The position numbers and the translations under genes were made by a program. From the NCBI GenBank assembly GCA_946800325.1, contig OX326961.1:39236543-39300542 (forward strand): DNA of 64,000 bases, given 5' to 3'. Shown piece after piece: positions 1-9,418 of the stretch. Within the stretch, counting starts at the first letter, position 1, and each line of letters opens with the position of its first letter. The notes under the pieces were generated by a model, which saw nothing but the letters and a program-made list of their open reading frames with translations, did not search any database and was not told the DNA's origin. The stretch comes from Luzula sylvatica (lineage: Eukaryota; Streptophyta; Magnoliopsida; Poales; Juncaceae).

Positions 1-330
1 TGGTATACTAGGGAGTATAGTGTCTCAAGTTAGGGTTTTACACCCTAGGGGGTCCTATACCGAGGGAGGGAGAGGAACACATTGAGTGACGATCTTTACG
101 CATCCACATGACGTTTGGTGCCACTTTTGGATTGCGAAGATTACACCCGGTTGAGACATGACCGATTTTGCAACAATAGTTACAAAATGCTACGGTGGGC
201 TTATTTGTGGGTGTGGTACCAAGGGTAGAGCAGCAGCACAGCGGAAATATTTTATATAAGAGTGGTTTTGTTACAAGAGTGGTAGAGAAATGAGAGTGGA
301 GAGATGATCCTTACCAAGTGATCTTCTCTT

Positions 331-339
331 CCTTATATA
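331..339 (-). promoter_or_regulatory. TATA box of the pararetroviral promoter
   Basis: On the minus strand the string TATATAAGG lies downstream of ORF4 and upstream of leader-like sequence. This is where badnaviruses and tungrovirus carry the single genomic promoter. The following sequence is CT-rich and then contains TGACG-like strings. Transcription would read toward position 1 and, in a circular genome, on to ORF1. In this integrated copy the promoter points out of the left side of the window. Confidence 0.6.
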
Positions 340-567
340 GACTACTAAGGAACACTCCCGAAGAAGCTCAATAATTCAGTGCGGGTGCTCATTGGGCCCC
401 ATCGTCCACTAAACTAAAGGCTGTCCACAAGTGGGATGTCCTTTACACACCAAATTCACACTATAAATACACAAAGTGGGCATCTAGTACAATAATTGCC
501 CAAAGAAAAGAATAAAGTGAGCTGCACCCATGTGCACTACTTAAAAAGGAATCTAATTGTTCACGCT

Positions 568-990
568 TTAATAATAGGGACTCTGCTCAATGCGTTTAAG
601 CTTTTGGTGACATTCTTCTAGAAGCTGGATATTTCTGGATACTGGGCCTAAAGCATCCCTAGCCCAATTGTCTTTGGAGGCCTGGCCTTCGAGTCTGGTC
701 TTTTGGAGATAACAGAGGGAAAGGAGTACTTCACAGTCCATGCAGGTTTTTGCTGCCTGCTCCCTATGTATCTCTGCGGCCCTTCTTCTCTGGCCCATCT
801 CCTCTTGAATTGTTCTCGGGTAGTTGAATATCAGCTCCTCAGTAAGCGTTATTGTTTCCTCCAGTCCTTCATGTGGTGCCCCTAGAGTTCCCCATAGTTC
901 TGCCCTTCGGAGGGCCATGCGAGCTTCCCTTCGTAACGCACCAGGGGTGCTGTTGTTTTGTTCCATGCGTGCTCGAATTAAATTAAACAT
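568..990 (-). CDS. Pararetrovirus small downstream ORF (ORF4), function unknown
   Basis: A 140-codon ORF begins 88 bases after the ORF3 stop on the same strand and ends before the TATA box. The product is charged and helix-prone, rich in Arg, Glu, Gln and Leu, with a CxxC-like pair near residue 83 and no membrane segment. RTBV (tungrovirus) has an ORF in this place, usually larger and expressed by splicing. Most badnaviruses lack a separate ORF here or use overlapping ones. I do not recognise the protein, and homology to the RTBV product is not claimed. It is open and reads in the viral sense, so it is probably a real viral gene and not a shadow. Confidence 0.55.
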   Translation of the reverse strand: MFNLIRARMEQNNSTPGALRREARMALRRAELWGTLGAPHEGLEETITLTEELIFNYPRTIQEEMGQRRRAAEIHREQAAKTCMDCEVLLSLCYLQKTRLEGQASKDNWARDALGPVSRNIQLLEECHQKLKRIEQSPYY

Positions 991-1077
991 CCTTAAAAGT
1001 AAAACATAATTTACATATTAGATAATGTGGCTATTTATTATTGCGGTCCACCACTTCCGCATTTTTAAAGTTATTTG

Positions 1078-4000
1078 TTAAGCGCGGTCACTTCTTCCGC
1101 CAAGGGCTTTTGACATACGGTACCCTCTTTCCGTCGATCGTTGGTAAGGCGGGCCATCTCCGCCATCCAGTTCTCTAATGATACTATCGATAATAGCAGA
1201 GACTGTGTTGATGATGTCCGTTGGAGCATGTTGTACCTCGTCTAACACTTGTTCCAATTTTTCGATTTTCTCCTGGCTCTGATAGTCTGTTTTAATTACT
1301 ATCATTTTTGCTGCCAGCCTGGATAATGAATCAGCGAGTACATTATTTTTACCCTCAATATGCTCGAAACTAATATGTACCCCTGTTCCTGTAATGAAAT
1401 CCACAAAATTTATCCACCTCACTCTTGAGGGTTTATTTACTGCTGTTTTGTTGTAGAAGCTGATGATGGCTTGGCAATCAGTTCGGAGTATTATCTCCTT
1501 CTGATCTAGATAGTGGATTTTTAGTGCCTTTAATGTTTCCATACAGGCATATATCTCAGCGTCTATTGTGGATTTTATAACCGGGAATTTTCCCGAAGCA
1601 TATGCACAGACCCTTTCTGTATTTCGTGGGTCATTCTTCTGTAGTTTCCATTTGCAAACCCCCCCCCCCCATCCTTCCATACATCCATCTGTCTCCAGGA
1701 TAATATAGGCGTTTGTAGGTGGTAGTTCTAGGTCGGGAAGGTTCTGAACTTCTTTCTTGATCTTTTGGATAAGTTCTAAATCTGAACTTTTCAGGCGTTT
1801 GTCTCCGTGTGGGCTGGTTTTTGAGTATAGGGGACCCAAGAGAGTCCCTAACTTGGGTATGTAAGACCTTGCATAGTTGAGAATTCCCAACCATGCCCGT
1901 AACCCTACTTTCTCCTTTAATTTTTCCTCGTCGAACGTGATGATTTTCTTGATCACATGAGGTTGGAGTTTAATTCGTCTGTTGCCGATTATGGCTCCAA
2001 GGAATTCGACTTCTTGGACTGCGATCTTCATTTTTGTTGGGGAGAGTACAAGACCCTCCTTTTCGCATATCCCCAGCATCTTGGTAAGATGCTCTGCATG
2101 TTCCCGTTCGTTTTCCGAAAAAACCAGTATATCATCGATATATACGGCTATAAATTCTTCTGTTCCTCGGAAGCAATTATCCATTTTTCTCTGGAATATT
2201 GCTGGGGAATTCTTTAATCCGAACGGCATTACTAGCCATTCGTATAATCCTCCTGGAACTACGAAAGCTGTCCAGGGTATTGATTCTGGGTCCATTGCTA
2301 CCTGATGGAACCCACTTTTGAGGTCGAACTTTGAGTAGATTTTGCTCTTTCCGATTTTCTTCAAGATCGTATTCATTCCAGGCAAGCTATATTGATCTTT
2401 ATGCGTGTTGTCGTTTAGTGTCCTGTAATTGAACACCATTCTTTCTTTGCCTTTCACCTCCTTCTTTGTTATTGGGTCAATTGTGGTGCCTGAGTTGACC
2501 ATTATTGCCATTGTTCTATGGCGGCTTGTACTTGGTCGTATTACACCTAGTTTGAGCAAGGCCTGCGTATGCCTGTCGAATTGCTCCTTCATTGCCGGGG
2601 TGACATGTTTTAATGGTTTATCTTGAATTGAGAGGTCTGGATTTATAATTTCCAATTTGCATGTGATTTTGTTGTTGACCCAATGTTTTACCGGGTTATC
2701 CCCGATATAGCCTAGATTTTTTAGCCGATTAAAGACCTGGCTAAACCTTCGTTTAAATCCCTCGGACTCTTCTCCACAGTTATATGCAACTAGTTGCTGG
2801 ATCTCTATTAATTCAAGGTCTGTTAGATCCGTATCCATTAAATTAGCAAGTCTGTCTTCTCTCGTGTTTATAGTGGTCACGTTTTTGTAAAATGTAACCA
2901 CTTGCCCTTCTATCCTTAATCCGCCTTGCATTGCTCGAATGAAATTACATCCGATTAACATTTGGATAACTTCCCTTTTTCCCATGGGAAATGCATATGT
3001 GAAAGGAATTCTGAACCGGTTTTCTTCTATCGCCATATTTCCTCCCTTCAGCTTTTTATTCACAATTTGTTGTGAATTTACCCCATTGATCTGTATCGGG
3101 TAAGCACTTGGTTCTAATGCTTCCTTAGGGATTACTTCTTCGTTGACGCAACATACCGTTGCGCCAGTGTCGAGTATTGCTTGTACTTGAAACACCGGTA
3201 TTCCTGGGATCTCCATAGTTACCTCCAGGTTATATAACCTGTTAATAACTCTTCTTCCTCGTAATGGGTCCGGGACTGAGGTGTGGATATTTTCTTCTAG
3301 CATGTTGGCATGCTCTCGAAATATTATTCCTCCGGGTTTCATCCTTTCTTGGTATTCCTCTATGAATTCCTCCTCATCCATAATACCTTTTCCCTTTTGA
3401 TCTGCTATCGTAGGGGTTGGTAACGTTTTCGCATCAGACTTTAACTCTAATTCGAGGAGTTTCTCTTTGATCTTTTCGTTCTCTTCTAGCAGGTAACTAA
3501 TGTAGTGTAACAGTTCCTGTACTAGAGTCTCCTTTCGCTCATACTGCTTTATCGGCTGATTCGTCTTTTGGATTTTTCTTCCTAGATAGAATTTTGAGCA
3601 CATGGGGCAGGTAGTCAGCTTGCATCGATTGCAATGACTACGGAACATATTACTTGTTATCTCCTTACAACAAGTACACCTTTCATCGCCTGTTTCAACC
3701 TCCATATTATCTATCCATTGGTGTTCGCAGTTCCTCATTGACTCTGGCAAGGTGATTTGCTGTCGCCATCCTGCCGACTCGGTTGTCATCATTAACACAT
3801 CTTCATATGGGAGTTCTTCTAGGCTCATTGTTACTTGGTTCGCGCCTGTTTCTCCTTCTGAGAATGAGCAGATCGCATCGCTGTCAGATTCGCCTATATC
3901 GACCGAGAGTACATCCCAGTCTTCAGCTAGGTCTAGGTTTTCGATAATTGCTGCTCTAGCTAGGTTGCCCGTTTTCTTTCTGCATTCTCTTGCAAAATGC

Positions 4001-6192
4001 CCTTCTTCGCCACAAATAAAACATTTGCATTTTCTGGTTCGATCCGAGTATTTCTTCTTGAATACCCGAATATGAGAGTCGTGTGGTTTTCCTTTGTACG
4101 ATTGTGCTTTTCGTAAACCAAATTTCTTTTGTTTTTGGTAGTATCCGGGAATAGGAATTTTTCCACAGAAGGATAAGTCCTTCAGACTCCGTTGTAGCGC
4201 CGCCTTTTTACACATCTCGGCTAGGTATTGGTAAGTAAAGTGTATTCTTGGCAATACCCCAAGGGTATTACCGGGATATTTTGTTTGAAAGGCATTTTCT
4301 AGTTCTTTACCAATAAGTGGTGGCATTTTCCGGAAGAACTTCACCGATAATTCCGGTGATACATACAATCTACCAGACCTTATTGCTAAGATCTTGTAGT
4401 CATTGATATAGTCGAACAAGCTCTTCATATCGTGGCATGACAACCTTTCCAGGTCGTTATATGCCCTGTCTTGCTCTTCGGTTGAACCCGTGGCCGGGTC
4501 TTCCAAGAGGATTACCCGCCTGATTTGGGATAAAACATTTTGCGGGTCATCTGCTATGTTAACGATTTCTTCATATTCGGCTGGGAAGGCCATTCTCCAT
4601 TGGATCCAGAGTTTCTTTTCTAGCTCTCCGAGTAGGTTTTCGATGTAGATGACTTTTGCTTTGTTATTTTCCCAGTTTCGTTCGTTCACCAGGTTTAGGG
4701 TTATTGATTCCCATCGAGCAATCACATCTGCATACCGACCAATGTCGTCAGGTAATACAAGTATTGCTCCTTGGCTTGCCTGAGCTGATGGAAAATTAAA
4801 CCTCCCATCGTGTTGCTTGGCAAACCCTCCTCTAAAGTTCTGCACCCGCGCCTTAATCTCGGGTATCTCAAATGATTGCCCTCCTCTTGCTGGAGGGTAA
4901 TTCGCTGGTCCCATAATAGGTTCGTTTTGTCTTGAGATGGATGATTCCCCAGTTGAGAATGCTGTCTCGGACATTAATTCTCTCAGCAATGGGTAATCCA
5001 TTTCATTTGCAGCCATCACCGTTTCTCTTCTCCCACCGCCTTCCGCGAATGGGTTGATGAATTCGTCGTCCGAGTGATCGGACTTATCCCATACGGGTGC
5101 ATCGTCGTATGTTTGGGTCATCAGAACTCGTAGTGTTGCAAAAGCATCCTCCTCTTCATTTCCCTCGTCTTCATTACCCTCGTCTTCCTCCTCGGTTAAA
5201 AAGAGGATTGTTTCTTCTAGGGTGTCTTCATCATTTTCTCCTCTGTTATCGTCCTTCGTTTGAGGGGCTACGGAGTATTCTGAGAATGCTATGGCCAGTG
5301 ATCCGTCCGTTCGGGATCGTACTCTGGCTTGTTGTGGTACACGTGGAGCTATACTCGTTGGTGGTCGTATAATCCACTGTCGGCCTTGTAGTTCCGCCGT
5401 TGTGCGTGCATGTCCAGGGATTGCCCGAACACCTCGACTTGTTAGATGATCCGCTACATTCTGTACATTGTACCTGAAGTTCGTATGACTTGTGTTGGAT
5501 AACCTCCCGATCAACGACCGGGAAAGTAGCAGATTGCTTTCTCCTCCTTGCCATCCTTCGTAACCATGGGTTTGCAGAACCAGTTGGATATGGTTCCGGA
5601 AATCATGGATGCTGATTGTCATGTTAGGTGCAGTATATGCTAACTGCGACCCATTTGATAGATCAATTTCCATGGAGCTTATGACTGCTCTGTCATCACT
5701 CCATCTTGTGTCTCGTATCAGGATTAGGGCATTTGTACCGGCATTTCGCCGATGTAAAGTGTAAAGTCGCACCATTATCATTCCGATATGGAGGTGCTGT
5801 AATCCTTCTCGTACTAACAGCTGGTAGCTTTGATCTGAGATGAATGGTATTTCCACCTGCATGCCATTAGTTACCAACATTCGCTCATCCGAGTAGTGCT
5901 GGTAAACTCGGTGCTGCCGTTCAGACCATCCTGCTTGATATAGGGTTTCTGCAGGTACTTGTTGAGCTCGTCTGTATTGGGATATGTCTAGCTCAGCCTC
6001 GGGGCTAAGTTGCGATTCTAGACTTCTCTGGTACCGGGGGTTATTCCCGGTGAATCTCCTTTGTGCTTCAAAACGAAGACGGCTCCCTAATCGATAACCT
6101 CTTATTTGGTCATCAACTGTTGGTCTTGTCTCTCTGGTTTCTCCGGTGACAGATGGTCGAGCTGTCACTGTTTCTATTCTTGTCGTACTCAT
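1078..6192 (-). CDS. Pararetrovirus ORF3 polyprotein (movement, coat, protease, RT, RNase H)
   Basis: This 1704-residue ORF has the domain order of badnavirus P3. The N-terminal third should hold the movement protein. The coat region follows an acidic stretch near residue 320-350. A CCHC zinc knuckle (CFICGEEGHFAREC) lies at about residues 722-735. A second cysteine cluster at about 834-862 fits CX2CX11CX2CX4CX2C, a pattern regarded as characteristic of badnaviruses. A retroviral-type aspartic protease motif (ILDTGAT) is near 1003, the RT active site YIDD near 1349, and the RNase H start ETDG near 1496. The start codon overlaps the ORF2 stop. No frameshift or premature stop is visible. The family product is cleaved by its own protease; encapsidation and reverse transcription occur in the cytoplasm. 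Annotation is by motif only. Confidence 0.92.
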   Translation of the reverse strand: MSTTRIETVTARPSVTGETRETRPTVDDQIRGYRLGSRLRFEAQRRFTGNNPRYQRSLESQLSPEAELDISQYRRAQQVPAETLYQAGWSERQHRVYQHYSDERMLVTNGMQVEIPFISDQSYQLLVREGLQHLHIGMIMVRLYTLHRRNAGTNALILIRDTRWSDDRAVISSMEIDLSNGSQLAYTAPNMTISIHDFRNHIQLVLQTHGYEGWQGGESNLLLSRSLIGRLSNTSHTNFRYNVQNVADHLTSRGVRAIPGHARTTAELQGRQWIIRPPTSIAPRVPQQARVRSRTDGSLAIAFSEYSVAPQTKDDNRGENDEDTLEETILFLTEEEDEGNEDEGNEEEDAFATLRVLMTQTYDDAPVWDKSDHSDDEFINPFAEGGGRRETVMAANEMDYPLLRELMSETAFSTGESSISRQNEPIMGPANYPPARGGQSFEIPEIKARVQNFRGGFAKQHDGRFNFPSAQASQGAILVLPDDIGRYADVIARWESITLNLVNERNWENNKAKVIYIENLLGELEKKLWIQWRMAFPAEYEEIVNIADDPQNVLSQIRRVILLEDPATGSTEEQDRAYNDLERLSCHDMKSLFDYINDYKILAIRSGRLYVSPELSVKFFRKMPPLIGKELENAFQTKYPGNTLGVLPRIHFTYQYLAEMCKKAALQRSLKDLSFCGKIPIPGYYQKQKKFGLRKAQSYKGKPHDSHIRVFKKKYSDRTRKCKCFICGEEGHFARECRKKTGNLARAAIIENLDLAEDWDVLSVDIGESDSDAICSFSEGETGANQVTMSLEELPYEDVLMMTTESAGWRQQITLPESMRNCEHQWIDNMEVETGDERCTCCKEITSNMFRSHCNRCKLTTCPMCSKFYLGRKIQKTNQPIKQYERKETLVQELLHYISYLLEENEKIKEKLLELELKSDAKTLPTPTIADQKGKGIMDEEEFIEEYQERMKPGGIIFREHANMLEENIHTSVPDPLRGRRVINRLYNLEVTMEIPGIPVFQVQAILDTGATVCCVNEEVIPKEALEPSAYPIQINGVNSQQIVNKKLKGGNMAIEENRFRIPFTYAFPMGKREVIQMLIGCNFIRAMQGGLRIEGQVVTFYKNVTTINTREDRLANLMDTDLTDLELIEIQQLVAYNCGEESEGFKRRFSQVFNRLKNLGYIGDNPVKHWVNNKITCKLEIINPDLSIQDKPLKHVTPAMKEQFDRHTQALLKLGVIRPSTSRHRTMAIMVNSGTTIDPITKKEVKGKERMVFNYRTLNDNTHKDQYSLPGMNTILKKIGKSKIYSKFDLKSGFHQVAMDPESIPWTAFVVPGGLYEWLVMPFGLKNSPAIFQRKMDNCFRGTEEFIAVYIDDILVFSENEREHAEHLTKMLGICEKEGLVLSPTKMKIAVQEVEFLGAIIGNRRIKLQPHVIKKIITFDEEKLKEKVGLRAWLGILNYARSYIPKLGTLLGPLYSKTSPHGDKRLKSSDLELIQKIKKEVQNLPDLELPPTNAYIILETDGCMEGWGGGVCKWKLQKNDPRNTERVCAYASGKFPVIKSTIDAEIYACMETLKALKIHYLDQKEIILRTDCQAIISFYNKTAVNKPSRVRWINFVDFITGTGVHISFEHIEGKNNVLADSLSRLAAKMIVIKTDYQSQEKIEKLEQVLDEVQHAPTDIINTVSAIIDSIIRELDGGDGPPYQRSTERGYRMSKALGGRSDRA

Positions 6193-6593
6193 CTTAATCT
6201 CGCCTTGCGTTTTTCTTCGTCAAAAATATCCTGCGGATTCTTGAATACGTATAATCGCCCTTTTGGTGCCTTGATAGGTTGTTTGCTCGTTTCGATATCC
6301 AAACCTTGTAGTTTCTTCGAGAGGTCGTCGATGGCTGTTGTGAGGTCCTCCGGTTTTGTTTTATTTTCCTTCGCTTCGATTCTTCTGGCTGTAATTTTTA
6401 AATCTTCAAGATCTTCTGAGATCTTGAGTAATAGTTGTATAATCGTATTATTTTGTTTTAATTGTGTGGAGGATAACTTCTCAGTTACGTCTTTTGGTTT
6501 TACAAAACCGATAGCCGGTGGTTCAATGGTTTCTACCGCCTTTAATGCTTCTCTATAAGTGGAACTTTCAGCACCTAAGCGCCAATCACTCAT
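6189..6593 (-). CDS. Pararetrovirus ORF2, virion-associated-type protein
   Basis: A 134-codon ORF sits between ORF1 and ORF3 and overlaps both by four bases. Residues 22-32 contain a Pro-rich patch followed by GFVKP, a feature I associate with badnavirus P2. The middle (about 45-100) is a Leu/Lys/Glu-rich heptad-like region consistent with a coiled coil. The C terminus is strongly basic, ending KRKARLR, which suits nucleic-acid binding. In badnaviruses P2 is a small basic, virion-associated DNA/RNA-binding protein. Translation probably depends on leaky scanning or shunting on a polycistronic RNA, as known for the family. Identity rests on position, size and these features. Confidence 0.75.
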   Translation of the reverse strand: MSDWRLGAESSTYREALKAVETIEPPAIGFVKPKDVTEKLSSTQLKQNNTIIQLLLKISEDLEDLKITARRIEAKENKTKPEDLTTAIDDLSKKLQGLDIETSKQPIKAPKGRLYVFKNPQDIFDEEKRKARLR

Positions 6594-6931
6594 ATAAGGG
6601 TTTTGAGTTCGTGTATTTCTTGGACTATGGTTTTCTCAAGGGATTCTAACCTCTTTTCTAGTGTCTTAACAGAGTTTGTTATCTTTTGATTTTGATCTTC
6701 CAATCTATGAAAGTATTTTAAAGCAACTTTTGATAATAAACAAGTTTTATCAAAAATTACCGAAGTATTATTACAAATTGTTACCAAATAGTCTTTATTA
6801 TTAGGACTTTCTGCTAAATCCAAATATTCTAGATCAGCTGTTCTGGAACTATGGTACCAATCTTCTATGGACTTTTCAAACCTATTGGTCATGCAAGAAT
6901 TTCTTATTTTACCTAGGGTTACTTCCTTCAA
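6590..6931 (-). CDS. Pararetrovirus ORF1 (badnavirus P1-like, DUF1319-type)
   Basis: A 113-codon ORF is the first of the viral set. It contains WYHSS followed by LEYLDLAES, resembling the conserved WY...YLDLA block of badnavirus ORF1 products. The second half (about 65-113) is a long heptad-rich helix (LEKRLESLEK). P1 function is poorly known in the family; it is reported as virion-associated. The stop overlaps the ORF2 start by four bases. The tungrovirus relative starts at a non-AUG codon, so the true N terminus could lie slightly upstream of this ATG. Upstream (6932-7100) is a leader-like stretch with no long ORF. Confidence 0.75.
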   Translation of the reverse strand: MKEVTLGKIRNSCMTNRFEKSIEDWYHSSRTADLEYLDLAESPNNKDYLVTICNNTSVIFDKTCLLSKVALKYFHRLEDQNQKITNSVKTLEKRLESLEKTIVQEIHELKTLI

Positions 6932-7141
6932 GTATTACGAACGTAATGGTACTTCTTCCGTTTCTTACGTACTTTTTCCCGCTTTATCGCCTATACTTGA
7001 ATTCTTCAATCCTAGATAACTTAGGAAATCTTTTACAAATATCGTCTAGTTTCTAATTAGCACAAAAGTTTACCAGAATAGCGTTTCTATCTTATTAAGA
7101 TTGAACAGTTTTGGTACCTTAATTGCAAAAATGCTTCAAGA

Positions 7142-8182
7142 TCAAACCGCTGCTCTACCACCACTCTTCACAAAATAGTCCGAGAGTTGATTCGGATTAC
7201 TTCTCTTAGAAGTTATCGATTTTGGCATTTGATAAAGGTTATTTGATTCAAATTTATTTTGCTTAAAATTATTTTGTTTAAATTGTTTATGTGTGTTGGG
7301 GGAATGTTTGGGAGGCCCTTGTTGATATGAAGCTTCGGTGTAGTTTGTCACTTCATAGAAATACCCATTTGGTCCCCTTTTGAACAAACAATCGGTTCGT
7401 CCCAAATTAGTATGTCTAGGTTGTGAATTTTGTGTAAAATGATTATTCCTATCATTATTATTGACACGTTTAGGTTGTTCATTTTTAGCAAATTTACCTT
7501 TGTTGTAGTCATGGTACATGAAAGCATTTCCATGACTACTTGCTTTATTGTTTTCCCATTTAGATTTTTGATTTTGAGATATTGAAAAGTCGGGTTTATT
7601 ACCGTTAATTTTCTTATATCCTAAACCGGATTTATCATTGGGCTTTTGTCCCGTTAATGACGATTTTAAGACATCATCCAATGAAGGGGGACTCAATGCA
7701 ATAATTATTGCACAAGCCCTCTTCAAGGACTCATTCTCAACTTTCATAGTTTGAATTTCGACTTTTAAATGAGAAATCTCACATTTCAGGGTTTTACATT
7801 CACATTTTGAAAATCCTTTAAATTCATTTATTTGAGTTTTGTATGCCAAGATGGATAGCTCAAGAGAAGCTACCTTATCCTTGAGAGCTTGTGTGGGACT
7901 TTCAAGTTTACCCTCATTTAGTTGAGAGTTCCCTTCATCCCTAAGAAACTCGTCACAGGATTCGAGTTCTAGTTTGGATGCGGGAGAAAATTCAGGTCTA
8001 GGTAACGATTTTATGCCAAATAGAGAGTTAGTACGTACCTCATAACTTTTGTCATGTGTCGAGCTTAGAGTGGGAGAGGAAGGTTCTGCGTCTACAATTA
8101 TGGGCTGGTGGTGTGTCGAAGTCAGACCTCGTTCAATACGGAGAGAGTGAATGGCTGCTTCCACCGCGCTCATGGGATTAAA
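7142..8182 (-). pseudogene. Copia-A gag-like ORF, 3' part, split by the Athila insertion
   Basis: The open frame here belongs to a copia-type element whose 5' LTR and primer site are at 18921-20340. The start codon and first few codons lie at 18851-18864. The Athila element landed after them, and the frame resumes here in register across the TTAAA duplication. The residues encoded within the Athila LTR (8183-8236) are not part of the original protein. The product has a Leu/Glu/Lys coiled coil (about half way), then DKSGLGYKK, a motif found between gag and protease in plant copia polyproteins, then an Asn/Lys/Gln-rich tail. I see no zinc knuckle, protease or integrase. A TGA stop ends it at 7142. 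It may have been the sole ORF of a non-autonomous derivative, or the 5' piece of an element cut off by the pararetrovirus. Confidence 0.65.
8178..8182. repeat. Target site duplication TTAAA (left side of Athila)
   Basis: TTAAA directly precedes the LTR at 8183 and recurs at 18851-18855 after the other LTR. This 5-bp duplication proves that both LTRs belong to a single insertion event. Confidence 0.95.
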
Positions 8183-8361
8183 TGATGAGCGGGTTTTTGT
8201 GGTGTAAAATATCGTTGTGGTAAAAACCCCGAACAATCAACAAAATTTGTAATCTAAGTTTGTACAGTGGCAAATGTATAGATTCGTTCCACGGGGAGCA
8301 ATTGCGTCAAAATTTGGATCAAAATGGATGAGAAATAACGAAGAAAATTCACAGAGAATAG

Positions 8362-8702
8362 TCCGTTACAACGGAAGTGGGTTCCGTTACAACGGACTTG
8401 AGTGAAATTTCTGCGCTAAGTGTGAGATGAACGTCCGTTACAACGGATGAAACTCCGTTTTAACGCACTATACTTGTCCGTTATAACGAACAGTGGTTGC
8501 GTTGCAACGGATTGGTTAATCCGTTACAACGGACCCTTATGTCTGTTATAACGCACTTGTATTGAGCCTCTTGCGTGAAAATCCTCACTAGTCCGTTACA
8601 ACGGACATGTATGTGCGTTACAACGGAAGTATAACCAACTGAATATTAAAGGACCAACCGTCCAGTCCGTTGTAACGCAAATTGTGTCCGTTATAACGGA
8701 AG
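8362..8702. repeat. CGTTNNAACG palindrome array in the Athila 3' LTR
   Basis: Eleven exact copies of CGTTNNAACG occur in about 340 bp, plus one copy with CTGTT in place of CCGTT. Centres are AC, AT, GC, TT and GT. Most are flanked as TCCGTT...AACGGA; some have GCGTT or AACGC ends. With eight fixed bases, roughly one copy per 65 kb is expected in random DNA of even composition. Function unknown. The array is inside the transcribed LTR portion. Confidence 0.9.
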
Positions 8703-9351
8703 TAGTTCTGGAATTAAGTTTGAGATTTGAATTGGGAGCAGTTTGATGGTTTGTTTTGGGATTGAATTAATGGAAATTTGAACTAAGTTTAAGGCAGAAA
8801 TTGAGAGCAAAAGATCAAGTAAAAGAACAAGTTTAGAACAAAGATTCAATTCAATTAACAAGGATTCATTCAAGCAAACAAAGGATTCAAACAAGAACAA
8901 GATTTACACAAATCCAAGTAATTTTATGCTACAAGAAATGCAAGAAAGGAAGGAAAACACCTAGAGAGATGAAGAGAGCTCCGAGTCTCATCTTGAGTGC
9001 CTTCCTTGTTGTTCGAGTTGCTAGAGAGCTAGTCAATGCGCCCAACAATTTCCTTTCGTACCGATCCACCCGTCAATAGAAGTGAGCTTCGTACCGGTTG
9101 GGTGAGCTCAAGATGTGCAAAGGTTGATTGAAAAGAAGCTTCCAACCAATCACGCCGAGAAAGCTCGACTCTTCGCTTGTGAAAGTTCGAATGAAATAAG
9201 TTTCACCCTAATTCCACACTTTTCCTTAGTCGAAGTGTAAACCAATTCACCGAATGAAGTGAGCTTCTATTCGGTGACCGATCTTAGAAAAATTATCGTT
9301 CGTAGTTGCAATTCTTGCGCGTTCTTGAAAGTTTCTTGGACTTGCTTAAAC

Positions 9352-9352
<1 letters not shown>

Positions 9353-9415
<63 letters not shown>
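9353..9415. repeat. (GA)n microsatellite in the Athila 3' LTR
   Basis: About 31 GA units. On the transcribed strand it is a (CT)n tract just downstream of the TATA box, as in many plant 5' untranslated regions. The copy in the other LTR (18332-18387) is shorter, so repeat number has changed since insertion. Confidence 0.95.

Positions 9416-9418
<3 letters not shown>

Larger units (their letters stand above)
1..7100 (-). mobile_element. Endogenous pararetrovirus (Caulimoviridae, badnavirus/tungrovirus-like), left end off the window
   Basis: A block of viral genes lies in plant DNA on the minus strand in the order leader, ORF1, ORF2, ORF3, ORF4, promoter, next leader. The order matches a linearised circular badnavirus-type genome. 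ORF1/ORF2 and ORF2/ORF3 each overlap by an ATGA tetranucleotide (6590-6593 and 6189-6192), as known for badnaviruses and tungrovirus. ORF3 is one unbroken 1704-codon polyprotein. All four ORFs are open, so the copy is either young or unusually well kept. The right boundary (about 7100) is estimated from where viral leader-like sequence gives way to the copia-A gag-like ORF; I see no target duplication. The initiator tRNA-Met primer site expected in the leader was not found. Known for the family: reverse transcription through a DNA stage without an encoded integrase, with integration being accidental. Genus placement is uncertain. Confidence 0.88.

Noticed and set aside
196..230. Possible tRNA-Met primer site of the pararetrovirus
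   Set aside because: TGGTACC...GAGC is only a loose match to TGGTATCAGAGC and is on the wrong strand relative to the viral ORFs.
5097..5554. ORFs of about 90-100 codons inside the pararetrovirus ORF3 on both strands
   Set aside because: They are shadows of the long polyprotein, with no family features of their own and no start context.
8362..8702. Regularly repeated short palindromes resembling a CRISPR array
   Set aside because: Spacing is irregular, repeats are only 10-16 bp, the host is a plant genome with introns and LTR elements, and there are no cas genes.
8691..8900. 69-codon ORF repeated at 17669-17878
   Set aside because: It lies in the Athila LTR, exists twice only because LTRs are duplicated, and has no protein-like signature beyond low-complexity Leu/Ser.
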